Notes: a model not told the origin generated them from the sequence alone. 7,257 nt of DNA from Candidatus Pacearchaeota archaeon RBG_13_36_9 (GCA_001786395.1 MFWN01000046.1:15118-22374), one strand, 5' to 3'. Positions 1 to 5,412 are shown, counted from the first letter of the stretch. Made by a program: numbers and translations.

Positions 1-517
1 TTCCACTTTTCATATCTTCATTAAAACCTTCTCCTATCCATAATTTCAACCACATATCATGTGCTAGATTCATTGCTCTTATCTTAGATTCAGAATTTAT
101 TTCTAATTCACGAAGAGAATGCAATGCGATAAAAGTTTGTAAGCCTCCTGCAATTATACCTTTATTTATATCATATTTCCTCCAAGTTGATTTATCTGCC
201 TGTCTTTCTTCTTGCTGGTCTATAATATCATCTAAGACATAAGTTGCAACAGTTGATAATTCTATAAATGAAAGAGCAGGGATTATTTTTTCAAAATCTC
301 CTTCTTGAGCAAAACACTCATAAACAAGCCTTCCCAGCGAGTTTCTGGCTTTTGGAATTGCAGGATCGCCATTTAGTCGGTTTCTTAAGACTGGAAGATG
401 AGAAGCATAATCATATACTCCTCTTCCTGAATCTTTAATCACTTCGAGTAAGCTTAGAGTATGTGAATCTGAAAGCCTGGAGGTTTCTTTCATATAATCA
501 AATATACAGTTTCCCAT
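1..517 (-). CDS. Polyprenyl synthetase (isoprenyl diphosphate synthase)-like protein, N-terminal part, cut by window edge
   Basis: The reading frame starts at an ATG (517-515) placed directly after an in-frame TAA and runs open through the left edge, giving 172 residues. Residues 79-100 fit the helix before the first aspartate-rich motif of isoprenyl diphosphate synthases, ending in VLDDIID (D96, D97, D100), followed by R105. The later stretch INKGIIAGGLQTFIAL fits the usual AxLaGD-like helix, and GEGFNEDM (about 162-169) sits where GQxxD is normal. These enzymes condense IPP with allylic diphosphates; in archaea they feed ether-lipid and quinone synthesis. The usual GKRxRP motif for IPP binding aligns with KARNSL (56-61), so one conserved arginine is kept (R58) but the lysine and the second arginine are not. 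The second DDxxD lies outside the window. It may be a divergent synthase or a non-catalytic paralogue. It follows the HTH_10 gene after 52 nt and has its own TATA-like box. An ATG at 493 is a weaker alternative start. Confidence 0.72.
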   Translation of the reverse strand, partial: MGNCIFDYMKETSRLSDSHTLSLLEVIKDSGRGVYDYASHLPVLRNRLNGDPAIPKARNSLGRLVYECFAQEGDFEKIIPALSFIELSTVATYVLDDIIDQQEERQADKSTWRKYDINKGIIAGGLQTFIALHSLRELEINSESKIRAMNLAHDMWLKLWIGEGFNEDMKSG

Positions 518-540
518 TTAGAAGTGATTACGAATACAAA

Positions 541-546
541 TATAAT
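541..546 (-). promoter_or_regulatory. TATA-like box of the polyprenyl-synthetase-like gene
   Basis: On the minus strand the sequence AATTATATTTG is centred about 26 nt before the ATG at 517. No Shine-Dalgarno-like sequence lies before that ATG. The spacing is what archaeal transcription initiation would need to start at or near the ATG, so a leaderless message is the simplest reading. The gene may also be read through from the upstream HTH_10 gene. Short AT-rich motifs are common here, so this is only suggestive. Confidence 0.35.
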
Positions 547-569
547 TCTTCTAGCGAAATTGTTCGTGT

Positions 570-1259
570 TTAGAAGTATTTCCTAGCTATAAAGGGCAAT
601 AATTGTCTTTCCGCTTTTCTAAGATGTGCCTGATATGTAGAAAGAGATATTTTCATTAATCTGGATAATTTCTTTAATTCAATTTTTCTTGGATAATCAT
701 AATAGTCGTTTTCTACCGCTAATAGATATGCTTTTTTCTGTTTTTCAGTAAGCATTGGAAGAAGAGTTAAAATGCCTATATTTTTCATTTTCGTTTCTTT
801 AAGACCTAAAAGTTTAAGATGGTATTTCTTTTCACCAATATCTATTAGCTTTTCTATATCCCTCCTCTGAGAAGAAGCAACGTTCCATTCTTCCTCACCA
901 TTTACATTAATTATTGCTGGGTCTATATGGATAAACTTGGGATTATAAAAGAGATGAACATATCTGCTTAATTCTATGCTTTTTTGATGAGCAGTAATGC
1001 ATACAAAGAAATTACCTTCTGTTTCCAGGTTAACAACCCATCGGTTATTTTTTGAAGGATTATTATCCCTTTTAAGATCTTTAAAAAAGGCTTGAACATT
1101 CTTTTCTGATCCTTCTACAATCCCAACTGCTATAAAGAAGTATTTATTGTTTTCAAAATAGTGACTAATTGGATAATAATGTATAGAAATCTTATTTTTG
1201 ATAGCTTTTGCTCCATAAATATTATCTTTATCAAAACCCTTGATTTTTGCTATCCACAT
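570..1259 (-). CDS. HTH_10 (bacterio-opsin activator-type) transcriptional regulator
   Basis: This 229-residue protein is a probable archaeal DNA-binding regulator. The C-terminal residues 169-221 match the HTH_10 family (bacterio-opsin activator HTH): MLTEKQKKAYLLAVENDYYD, then PRKIELKKLSRLMKIS, then the recognition helix and LRKAERQLL. The pattern LTxxQ..A...GYY..PR...L.ELA..L.iS.st...hLRkAE is diagnostic. Residues 1-165 are not a domain I recognise. They are aromatic-rich, carry single Cys and several His residues, and probably form the sensor or partner part. No membrane segment is seen. The start ATG at 1259 has a TATA-like box about 26 nt upstream and no ribosome binding site, which supports this start. 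The gene is divergent from arsR, sharing a 106-nt intergenic region, and lies upstream of the polyprenyl-synthetase-like gene, which it could regulate. The effector and the targets cannot be told from sequence. Confidence 0.85.
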   Translation of the reverse strand: MWIAKIKGFDKDNIYGAKAIKNKISIHYYPISHYFENNKYFFIAVGIVEGSEKNVQAFFKDLKRDNNPSKNNRWVVNLETEGNFFVCITAHQKSIELSRYVHLFYNPKFIHIDPAIINVNGEEEWNVASSQRRDIEKLIDIGEKKYHLKLLGLKETKMKNIGILTLLPMLTEKQKKAYLLAVENDYYDYPRKIELKKLSRLMKISLSTYQAHLRKAERQLLPFIARKYF

Positions 1260-1281
1260 AAGACACGTAATATTTCGTTCC

Positions 1282-1288
1282 TTATAAA
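1282..1288 (-). promoter_or_regulatory. TATA box of the HTH_10 regulator gene
   Basis: The minus-strand sequence ATTTTATAAGG is centred about 26 nt upstream of the ATG at 1259. This is the normal distance from TATA box to transcription start in archaea, and no ribosome binding site precedes the ATG, so the message is probably leaderless. The box lies about 32 nt from the divergent arsR TATA box, so the two promoters are close enough to influence each other. Confidence 0.5.
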
Positions 1289-1312
1289 ATTAACTAATTG
1301 CTTCTTCTTAAC

Positions 1313-1327
1313 CGAAAGATTTATAAA
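1313..1327 (+). promoter_or_regulatory. BRE/TATA promoter of the arsR-iscS operon
   Basis: CGAAAGA followed by TTTATAAA (TATA part at 1320-1327) is a strong archaeal BRE-TATA match. Transcription would begin near 1349-1350, leaving a leader of about 16 nt before the arsR ATG with no Shine-Dalgarno sequence. The first operator half-site begins at the last base of the TATA box and the second ends at the expected start site, so repressor binding would block the promoter directly. Confidence 0.7.
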
Positions 1328-1350
1328 CATATGAAATAGTATTCATATGT
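1327..1350 (+). promoter_or_regulatory. ArsR/SmtB-type operator, perfect 9-6-9 inverted repeat
   Basis: ACATATGAA (1327-1335) and TTCATATGT (1342-1350) are exact reverse complements separated by six bases (ATAGTA). The core TGAA-N6-TTCA is the operator form known for ArsR/SmtB repressors such as SmtB and CzrA. It sits between the TATA box and the expected transcription start, directly ahead of a gene for a repressor of that family, so negative autoregulation is very likely. A second TGAA-N6-TTCA occurs at 5956-5969. Confidence 0.78.
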
Positions 1351-1365
1351 TAAATTACTCATACC

Positions 1366-1665
1366 ATGAACAAGTACTACATGTTCTTCGGAAACCTTGC
1401 AAATCCGCTTAAAATCGAGATCATAACCCTGCTGAAAGAAAAGGATATGTGCGTTTTGGAGATTGCCAAGGAGCTGGGAATCGAGCAGTCCAAGCTGAGC
1501 CATGCCTTAAAGTCTTTAAGGGACTGCAGCATTGTCCTTGTAGAAAGAAAAGGCAAGAAAAGACTGTATTCCTTAAACAAGAAAACAATACTGCCTATGC
1601 TTGAGATTATTGACAGCCACGAAAAAGAGTTCTGCAAAAATAAATGCGCAAGGCATATGGAATAA
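1366..1665 (+). CDS. ArsR/SmtB-family winged-helix repressor
   Basis: This 99-residue protein has the compact single-domain form of ArsR/SmtB repressors. The start of the wHTH is LANPLKIEIITLLKEKDMCV (11-30), then EIAKELGIEQSKLSHALKSL (32-51) gives the helix-turn-helix with recognition helix near 41-52, and ERKGKKRLYSLN (60-71) is the beta wing. Such proteins leave DNA when their thiols bind metal or are oxidised or persulfidated. Candidate ligands are C29 (in the DMCVLEI position where ArsR/SmtB proteins often have a sensing cysteine), C54, and the C-terminal CKNKCARH segment (C90, C94, H97). This mix fits a soft-metal site or a SqrR/BigR-like dithiol switch; sequence alone does not decide. 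It heads the operon and has a matching operator on its own promoter. Its stop is separated from the iscS ATG by one base, so the two are co-transcribed and probably translationally coupled. Confidence 0.9.
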   Translation: MNKYYMFFGNLANPLKIEIITLLKEKDMCVLEIAKELGIEQSKLSHALKSLRDCSIVLVERKGKKRLYSLNKKTILPMLEIIDSHEKEFCKNKCARHME

Positions 1666-1666
1666 G

Positions 1667-2815
1667 ATGAAAACCATCTATTTAGATAATGCGGCCACAA
1701 CACCTGTTGATGAAAGAGTTATGAAGGCAATGATGCCTTATTTTAGCGGGAAGTATGGAAATGTGTCCTCGATGCATGCAAAAGGGCAGGAAGCGAAAGA
1801 GGCAGTTGAAAATGCCCGGCAGATTATAGCCGGATCAATAGGGGCGCTGCCTGAAGAGATTTATTTTACTTCAGGAGGCACTGAAAGCAACAATCTCGCA
1901 CTTAAAGGGCTGTTTTTCGAGAATGAGAAAAAAGGCAAAGATCATATTATAACTACAAAAGCAGAGCATGACTGCATATTCAATACGTGCAAGTGGCTGG
2001 AAAAACAGGGGGCTGAAGTAACTTACCTGAATGTTGACAGTGAGGGTTTTATTAATGTTGAAGAGCTAAAGAAGGCGATTAAGAAAAATACATTAGTTGT
2101 TTCAGTGATTCACGGAAACAACGAGATTGGCACAATAAATGACTTAGAAGCAATTGGAAAAATATGCAGGGAGAAAAATGTTTTGCTGCATACAGATGCC
2201 TGCCAGAGCTATACTAAAACAAAATTGGATGTGAGGGCACAGAATATTGATCTAGCCACTTTGAATGCCCATAAGATACACGGGCCCAAAGGAATCGGCG
2301 CGTTATATATAAGAAAAGGAGTCAGGATAACCCCCCTACTACATGGTGGCGGGCATGAGAAAGGAATGAGAAGCGGGACTGAAAATGTTCCGGGGATTGT
2401 AGGATTTGGAAAAGCGGCAGAAATTATAGATGGGAAACAGGTTAAGCAGATGGAAAAATTAAGAAATAAATTAATTGATGGAATATTAAAAATAGAAAAT
2501 ACCAAATTAAACGGGGCAAAAGAAAAAAGGCTGTGCAATAATGTTAACATCTGTTTTGGCAATATAGAAGGAGAGTCTATAAATGGATATTTAGAAGAAT
2601 ATGGCATATGCTCTTCCACAGGAAGTGCCTGCAGTTCGCACACACTGGAGCCAAGCCATGTTTTAAGGGCAATTGGAAGAAGCCATTTAGAAGCAAACAG
2701 CTCAATAAGGCTGACTCTGTCAAGAGAAAATACAGAAGAAGATGTCAATAAGGTTTTGGAGGTTTTGCCGGGAATTGTAAATAAATTAAGGAGAATGAGC
2801 CCGTTCAAAATTTAA
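1667..2815 (+). CDS. iscS: Cysteine desulfurase (IscS/NifS family, class V aminotransferase fold)
   Basis: This PLP enzyme removes sulfur from cysteine to make alanine and an enzyme-bound persulfide for Fe-S assembly. The 382 residues are a normal, complete length. Visible landmarks are YLDNAATTP (5-13), the PLP phosphate region SGGTESNN (69-76), H101 in AEHD, HTDACQ (175-180) with D177 and Q180 contacting the cofactor, the Schiff-base lysine K203 in NAHKIHGPKG, RSGTEN (235-240), and the mobile catalytic loop CSSTGSACSS (315-324) with C322 as the persulfide cysteine. The loop and following LEPSHVLRAIG resemble the group I (IscS/NifS) enzymes rather than SufS. The ATG at 1667 is chosen because it follows the arsR stop by one base and begins directly with the conserved N-terminus; an upstream in-frame extension to 1601 would overlap arsR. 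The iscU partner lies downstream in the same operon. Confidence 0.95.
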   Translation: MKTIYLDNAATTPVDERVMKAMMPYFSGKYGNVSSMHAKGQEAKEAVENARQIIAGSIGALPEEIYFTSGGTESNNLALKGLFFENEKKGKDHIITTKAEHDCIFNTCKWLEKQGAEVTYLNVDSEGFINVEELKKAIKKNTLVVSVIHGNNEIGTINDLEAIGKICREKNVLLHTDACQSYTKTKLDVRAQNIDLATLNAHKIHGPKGIGALYIRKGVRITPLLHGGGHEKGMRSGTENVPGIVGFGKAAEIIDGKQVKQMEKLRNKLIDGILKIENTKLNGAKEKRLCNNVNICFGNIEGESINGYLEEYGICSSTGSACSSHTLEPSHVLRAIGRSHLEANSSIRLTLSRENTEEDVNKVLEVLPGIVNKLRRMSPFKI

Positions 2816-2832
2816 ACAAGGAGAAAAACAAA

Positions 2833-2970
2833 ATGAAAAAGGAAGATAAATTTAAAGAAAACGCATGTGAATTTAAAAACGAAGATGAATGTGAAGAAGA
2901 GCTGGATGAAGAGGATTTAAGCATGGAAAAAGAAGATAAAAAACACTTTGACGAAGAAGAAAATGAATAA
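2833..2970 (+). CDS. Small acidic protein with two cysteines, unknown function
   Basis: A 45-residue frame starts at ATG 2833 with AGGAG (2819-2823) nine bases upstream, a well-placed ribosome binding site. The product begins MKKEDKFKENACEFKNEDEC and has 22 Glu or Asp residues, 8 lysines and cysteines C12 and C20. No membrane segment or known domain is visible. It lies between iscS and the DUF1858 gene and overlaps the latter by eight bases, which supports translation as part of the operon. The strong negative charge could suit binding to the lysine-rich products next to it or to metal ions, but that is a guess. It is short and low in complexity, so chance coding cannot be excluded; the ribosome binding site and the exact fit between two genes are the evidence for it. 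Confidence 0.6.
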   Translation: MKKEDKFKENACEFKNEDECEEELDEEDLSMEKEDKKHFDEEENE

Positions 2971-3202
2971 AGAAAAGAAGAAAATAGACAAGAAGATGAA
3001 ACTCGGAGAGATATTTAGCAGAGACCAAGAACTAGCAATGGTTTTAATGGAAAAAGGAATGCATTGCTGCGGATGCCCTATAGCGATGGAGGAGACACTG
3101 GAGCAGGGCGCAATGGCTCATGGATTAAATCCAGATGAGCTTGTAAAAGAGCTCAACAAAAAACTTGAAAGCAAAAATAAAACAAAGGAGAAAAGAAAAT
3201 GA
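2963..3202 (+). CDS. DUF1858 / hybrid-cluster-protein-associated redox disulfide domain protein
   Basis: The 79-residue protein is essentially one DUF1858 domain: KMKLGEIFSRDQELAMVLME (11-30), then KGMHCCGCP (31-39), then ETLEQGAMAHGLNPDELVKE (44-63). The family signature GMHCxGC is present, here as HCCGC with C35, C36 and C38. Members occur beside hybrid cluster proteins and Fe-S repair functions and are thought to act in thiol redox or cluster handling; the reaction is not established. The extra adjacent cysteine (C36) is less usual. The start ATG at 2963 is preferred because KIDKKMKLGEI aligns with the normal family N-terminus; a TTG at 2948 and an ATG at 2996 are alternatives. The gene overlaps the acidic small protein upstream and the GNAT gene downstream (ATGA), so all are one transcript. 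Confidence 0.85.
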   Translation: MNKEKKKIDKKMKLGEIFSRDQELAMVLMEKGMHCCGCPIAMEETLEQGAMAHGLNPDELVKELNKKLESKNKTKEKRK

Positions 3203-3208
3203 AAATAA
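3187..3208 (+). repeat. 22-nt direct repeat, copy 1
   Basis: This copy spans the ribosome binding site, the last codons of the DUF1858 gene (Glu-Lys-Arg-Lys-stop) and the GNAT start. It begins GGAGAAAAGAAAATGA and continues AAATAA. It is identical over 22 bases to 4286-4307, where it performs the same role between the methyltransferase and the metallo-beta-lactamase-fold gene. The sequence is purine-rich, which weakens but does not remove its significance. Confidence 0.7.
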
Positions 3209-3651
3209 GAAAAGCAAATAAAAAAGATTTAAAAGAAATAGCAAAATTAATGAAAAAAGAACTAGCAAAACCCCCTTTTAATGAAAGAGATAGCTCGAGT
3301 TATATTCTAAAAAGTTTGAATTTTTATATCAAAATAGGAAAAATTTATGCTGTAAAAGAAAAAAACGAGATTATTGGGGTTATAATCTTTAAGAGAGAAC
3401 AATATTGGGAAGGCCCAGTAATAATTATAGAAGACCTTGCTGTTAATAAAAAATTTCAAAAACTAAATATTGGAAAGACTTTGATGGATTATGTAGAGTC
3501 TCTTGCCAAAAAAGAAAAAGTTAATGCTATTTGCTTTAAAACTAATAAAAAATCCAGGGCTGTCAAATTTTATCAAAAATCCGGGTATTGTCTGGATAAA
3601 AATTCTGTATTTATGATAAAAAATTTAAATTATAAACAGAAGAAAAAATGA
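3199..3651 (+). CDS. GNAT-family N-acetyltransferase
   Basis: This 150-residue protein has the size and order of a single GNAT domain, which transfers an acetyl group from acetyl-CoA to an amine. MKIRKANKKDLKEIAKLM (1-18) is the usual first strand and helix. EIIGVIIFKRE (57-67) is the central strand, and IIIEDLAVNKKFQKLNIGKT (75-94) is motif A, where QKLNIG replaces the more common RGxGIG in the acetyl-CoA pyrophosphate loop. SRAVKFYQKSGY (119-130) is motif B and the typical C-terminal landmark. The substrate is not predictable; RimI-like protein N-terminal or small-molecule acetylation are both open. It starts with an ATGA overlap on the DUF1858 gene and a GGAG ribosome binding site (3187-3190). 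By eye it is more AT-rich than arsR and iscS and, with the next gene, is flanked by a 22-nt repeat, so it may be a later insertion. Confidence 0.88.
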   Translation: MKIRKANKKDLKEIAKLMKKELAKPPFNERDSSSYILKSLNFYIKIGKIYAVKEKNEIIGVIIFKREQYWEGPVIIIEDLAVNKKFQKLNIGKTLMDYVESLAKKEKVNAICFKTNKKSRAVKFYQKSGYCLDKNSVFMIKNLNYKQKKK

Positions 3652-4301
3652 ACTCTGATAAGGAAATTTTTGAAAAAGTTTATGAAAAACCTGAAACAGC
3701 TGTCTGGACTGAAAAAGAACCGCCAATAGAATTGGTTGAATTAATTAAAAGTGGAAAAATAAAACCTTGCAAAGTTATTGATGTTGGATGTGGCGAAGGA
3801 TTTTATTCAATATACCTGTCTTCAGAGAAGTTTGATGTACTAGGAATTGATATATCTAAAAATGCCATTAAGTATGCAAAAGAAAATGCAAAAAAAGCAG
3901 GAGTTAATATCAAATTCAAAGCGATGGATTTTAATGATTTATCAGAAATAAAAGAAAAGTTTGATTTTGTTTTAGAGTGGGGAATTCTCCACTGCATCCC
4001 TTTTGAGAAAAGAAAAAAATATGTAGAAACCATGAATAAATTATTAAAGAATAATGGAAAATATCTATCAACTTGCTTTAATGTTCAGGACACTAAATTC
4101 GGCGGTCCTCTTCAAAAAATAAGGATAGTTCCAGAAAGTGCGAGGGCCCTTATGGGAGAAGAAATGTATTTTTCATCTTTAGATGAAATCAAAGAATTAT
4201 TTGAACCTTATTTTAGCATAATTGAAAGTAAGGTATTTGAGAAGATAGGCGGAGGGAAAGTAAACATCTGGAATTATTTTTTTATGGAGAAAAGAAAATG
4301 A
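3648..4301 (+). CDS. Class I SAM-dependent methyltransferase
   Basis: The 217-residue protein shows the Rossmann-type methyltransferase signature: motif I VIDVGCGEGFYSIYL (43-57), the acidic residue binding the SAM ribose in LGIDIS (65-70, D68), AMDFNDL (92-98) around the adenine site, and FDFVLEWGILHCIP (105-118) as the motif IV region. Spacing and the N-terminal W20-containing segment recall the small-molecule methyltransferases of the thiopurine/TehB type, which act on thiols, selenium or tellurium compounds. That comparison is tentative, although it would suit a cluster about sulfur and metals. The start overlaps the GNAT stop (ATGA), and the stop overlaps the next gene the same way. The C-terminal MEKRK lies within the second copy of the 22-nt repeat. 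Confidence 0.88.
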   Translation: MNSDKEIFEKVYEKPETAVWTEKEPPIELVELIKSGKIKPCKVIDVGCGEGFYSIYLSSEKFDVLGIDISKNAIKYAKENAKKAGVNIKFKAMDFNDLSEIKEKFDFVLEWGILHCIPFEKRKKYVETMNKLLKNNGKYLSTCFNVQDTKFGGPLQKIRIVPESARALMGEEMYFSSLDEIKELFEPYFSIIESKVFEKIGGGKVNIWNYFFMEKRK

Positions 4302-4307
4302 AAATAA
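4286..4307 (+). repeat. 22-nt direct repeat, copy 2
   Basis: It is identical to 3187-3208. It spans the final methyltransferase codons (Glu-Lys-Arg-Lys-stop), the ribosome binding site and the start of the metallo-beta-lactamase-fold gene. The two copies enclose the GNAT and methyltransferase genes exactly, so recombination between them would remove both genes and leave the remaining reading frames intact. Confidence 0.7.
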
Positions 4308-4954
4308 CCAAATTTGTGCAGTCCTGCGTTTTAATAGAGACGAATGGGAAGAAAATCTTAGTAGACCCCGGAAGCATACAGTATGAACCTTCTCTGCTAG
4401 AAGGATGGAAACAGATAGATGCCTTATTGGTTACTCATAAGCATTTTGACCATTGCAATCCAGAGGCAATTAAGGAGATTACTAAGAACACAGATGTCAA
4501 ATTTTACACAAGCCAAGAGGTCTTGGATTATTATCCAAATTTAGAAGCAGAAAAGGTAAAAGAAGGAGATATAATCAATGTAGGGAAAGTTAAAATTGAA
4601 GTTGCTAGAGCAGTTCATGGCTACATTCCGATACTAAAAGGAGAAAAAGAAGTTCATCAAAATATAGGGTTTATAATCCAAGGAGACAAAAGGATTTACA
4701 TAACAAGCGACACGATATGTTTCAGAAATGATTACAAATGCAATATACTGATTGCCCCAATAACAAATCATGGAATTGTAATGGGCCCTTACGAAGCGGC
4801 ACTATTTGCAAAAGAAACAGAAGCAAAGTTAGTTGTTCCGGTACACTACGATAGTCCAAAATATGAAGTTGATTTGGAAAAAGTCCGGCAGATATTTAAT
4901 AAGGAAGGAATTAATTATAAATTTTTAAATATTGGAGAAAGTATAGAAGTATAA
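4298..4954 (+). CDS. Metallo-beta-lactamase-fold hydrolase, UlaG-like (COG2220 type)
   Basis: This 218-residue protein is a cytoplasmic MBL-fold enzyme. It opens with KFVQSCVLIETNGKKILVDP (5-24), the standard strand pair of the UlaG/RomA group. The metal motif HxHxDH is intact in VTHKHFDH (H47, H49, D51, H52). Further metal ligands are probably H107 in AVHGYIP, D138 in ITSDTI and H183 in PVHYDSP. The length is close to the core fold, with no added RNA-processing or rubredoxin/flavodoxin domain. Relatives act on lactones, phosphodiesters or N-acyl lipids, so the substrate cannot be named. The gene overlaps the methyltransferase by ATGA and ends one base before the iscU start codon. Its cysteines C10, C53, C141 and C148 are not in an obvious pattern. 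Confidence 0.9.
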   Translation: MKITKFVQSCVLIETNGKKILVDPGSIQYEPSLLEGWKQIDALLVTHKHFDHCNPEAIKEITKNTDVKFYTSQEVLDYYPNLEAEKVKEGDIINVGKVKIEVARAVHGYIPILKGEKEVHQNIGFIIQGDKRIYITSDTICFRNDYKCNILIAPITNHGIVMGPYEAALFAKETEAKLVVPVHYDSPKYEVDLEKVRQIFNKEGINYKFLNIGESIEV

Positions 4955-4955
4955 A

Positions 4956-5363
4956 ATGAACTCAATGTATTCGCAGAAAGTAATGGAGCATTTCAAAAAT
5001 CCCAAAAACATGGGGGAGATAGAAGATGCAGATGGAATCGGGGAAGTGGGAAACCCGCAATGCGGAGATGTTCTCCGAGTGTATTTAGAAGTTGAGAAAA
5101 ACGAGAGAGGAGAAGAGTATATTAAAAACATAAAGTTTCAGACTTTTGGCTGCATTGCAGCTGTCGCTGTTTCTTCGATGCTAACAGAGATTGTAAAGGG
5201 AATGACATTAGAAGAAGCAAAAAAATTAAGCAATAACGAGATTATTAAGAATCTTGGGGGCCTTCCGCCTATAAAGCATCATTGCAGCTTGTTAGGGGCA
5301 CAGGCATTAAAGAAAGCAATTGAAGATTACGAAAAGAAAAAGAAACAAGGAGGTAAAATTTAA
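4956..5363 (+). CDS. iscU: Fe-S cluster assembly scaffold protein IscU/NifU N-terminal family
   Basis: The 135-residue protein receives sulfur from the cysteine desulfurase and builds [2Fe-2S] or [4Fe-4S] clusters before transfer to target proteins. The three ligand cysteines and the catalytic aspartate are present: VGNPQCGDVL (31-40; C36, D38), FQTFGCIAAVAVSSM (61-75; C66) and LPPIKHHCSLLGAQALKKAI (103-122; H109, C110). KNPKNMGEIEDADG (14-27) is also typical. Length is normal and there are no C-terminal NifU domains. The sequence KHHCS stands where bacterial IscU has the LPPVK(x)HCS chaperone-recognition region; no HscA/HscB is in the window. The ATG at 4956 lies one base after the upstream stop; an in-frame ATG at 4965 would give the more usual MYSQKVMEHF start. 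The C-terminal lysine run and QGGKI overlap the strong ribosome binding site of the following micropeptide. Confidence 0.94.
   Translation: MNSMYSQKVMEHFKNPKNMGEIEDADGIGEVGNPQCGDVLRVYLEVEKNERGEEYIKNIKFQTFGCIAAVAVSSMLTEIVKGMTLEEAKKLSNNEIIKNLGGLPPIKHHCSLLGAQALKKAIEDYEKKKKQGGKI
5347..5354 (+). promoter_or_regulatory. Very strong Shine-Dalgarno site for the CxxCxC micropeptide
   Basis: AAGGAGGT is a full-length match to the anti-Shine-Dalgarno sequence, ten bases before the ATG at 5365. It is the strongest ribosome binding site I see in the window, and the only start codon at a suitable distance is that of the 15-codon frame. This is the main evidence that the micropeptide is translated. Confidence 0.7.
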
Positions 5364-5364
5364 A

Positions 5365-5412
5365 ATGTGCGGAACTTGCGGATGCAAAAAGAAGAAGAAG
5401 AAGAAAAAGTAA
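5365..5412 (+). CDS. 15-residue CxxCxC-polylysine micropeptide
   Basis: The complete frame encodes MCGTCGCKKKKKKKK and stops at TAA. It starts one base after the iscU stop, behind a near-perfect Shine-Dalgarno sequence. The N-terminal MCGTCGC matches the CxxCGC metal-binding head known from the N-terminus of the nickel GTPase HypB, so a soft-metal or Fe-S-related role is plausible; three cysteines in six residues followed by eight lysines suggest a metal-binding head on a basic tail that could hold RNA, DNA, an acidic protein or lipid. Function is unknown. The lysine part is a simple AAG/AAA run, which is common in this genome's gene tails, so the tail itself carries little information. It would be missed by most gene finders. 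Confidence 0.62.
   Translation: MCGTCGCKKKKKKKK

Noticed and set aside
1601..1666. N-terminal extension of the cysteine desulfurase
   Set aside because: The extra 22 codons overlap arsR in another frame, and the conserved N-terminus of the family begins directly at the ATG at 1667.
1377..2808. Long minus-strand open frames at 1377-1703 and 2209-2808
   Set aside because: They lie opposite arsR and iscS, whose products have clear family motifs. The antisense translations show no recognisable domain and have no promoter or ribosome binding site.
2948..2962. TTG start for the DUF1858 protein
   Set aside because: It adds only Met-Thr-Lys-Lys-Lys ahead of an ATG that already aligns with the family N-terminus, and no ribosome binding site favours TTG.
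5386..5409. AAG/AAA run as a microsatellite or assembly artefact
   Set aside because: Lysine-rich gene ends are common throughout this window (DUF1858, GNAT, IscU), so the run is explained by coding; its exact length would still need read support.
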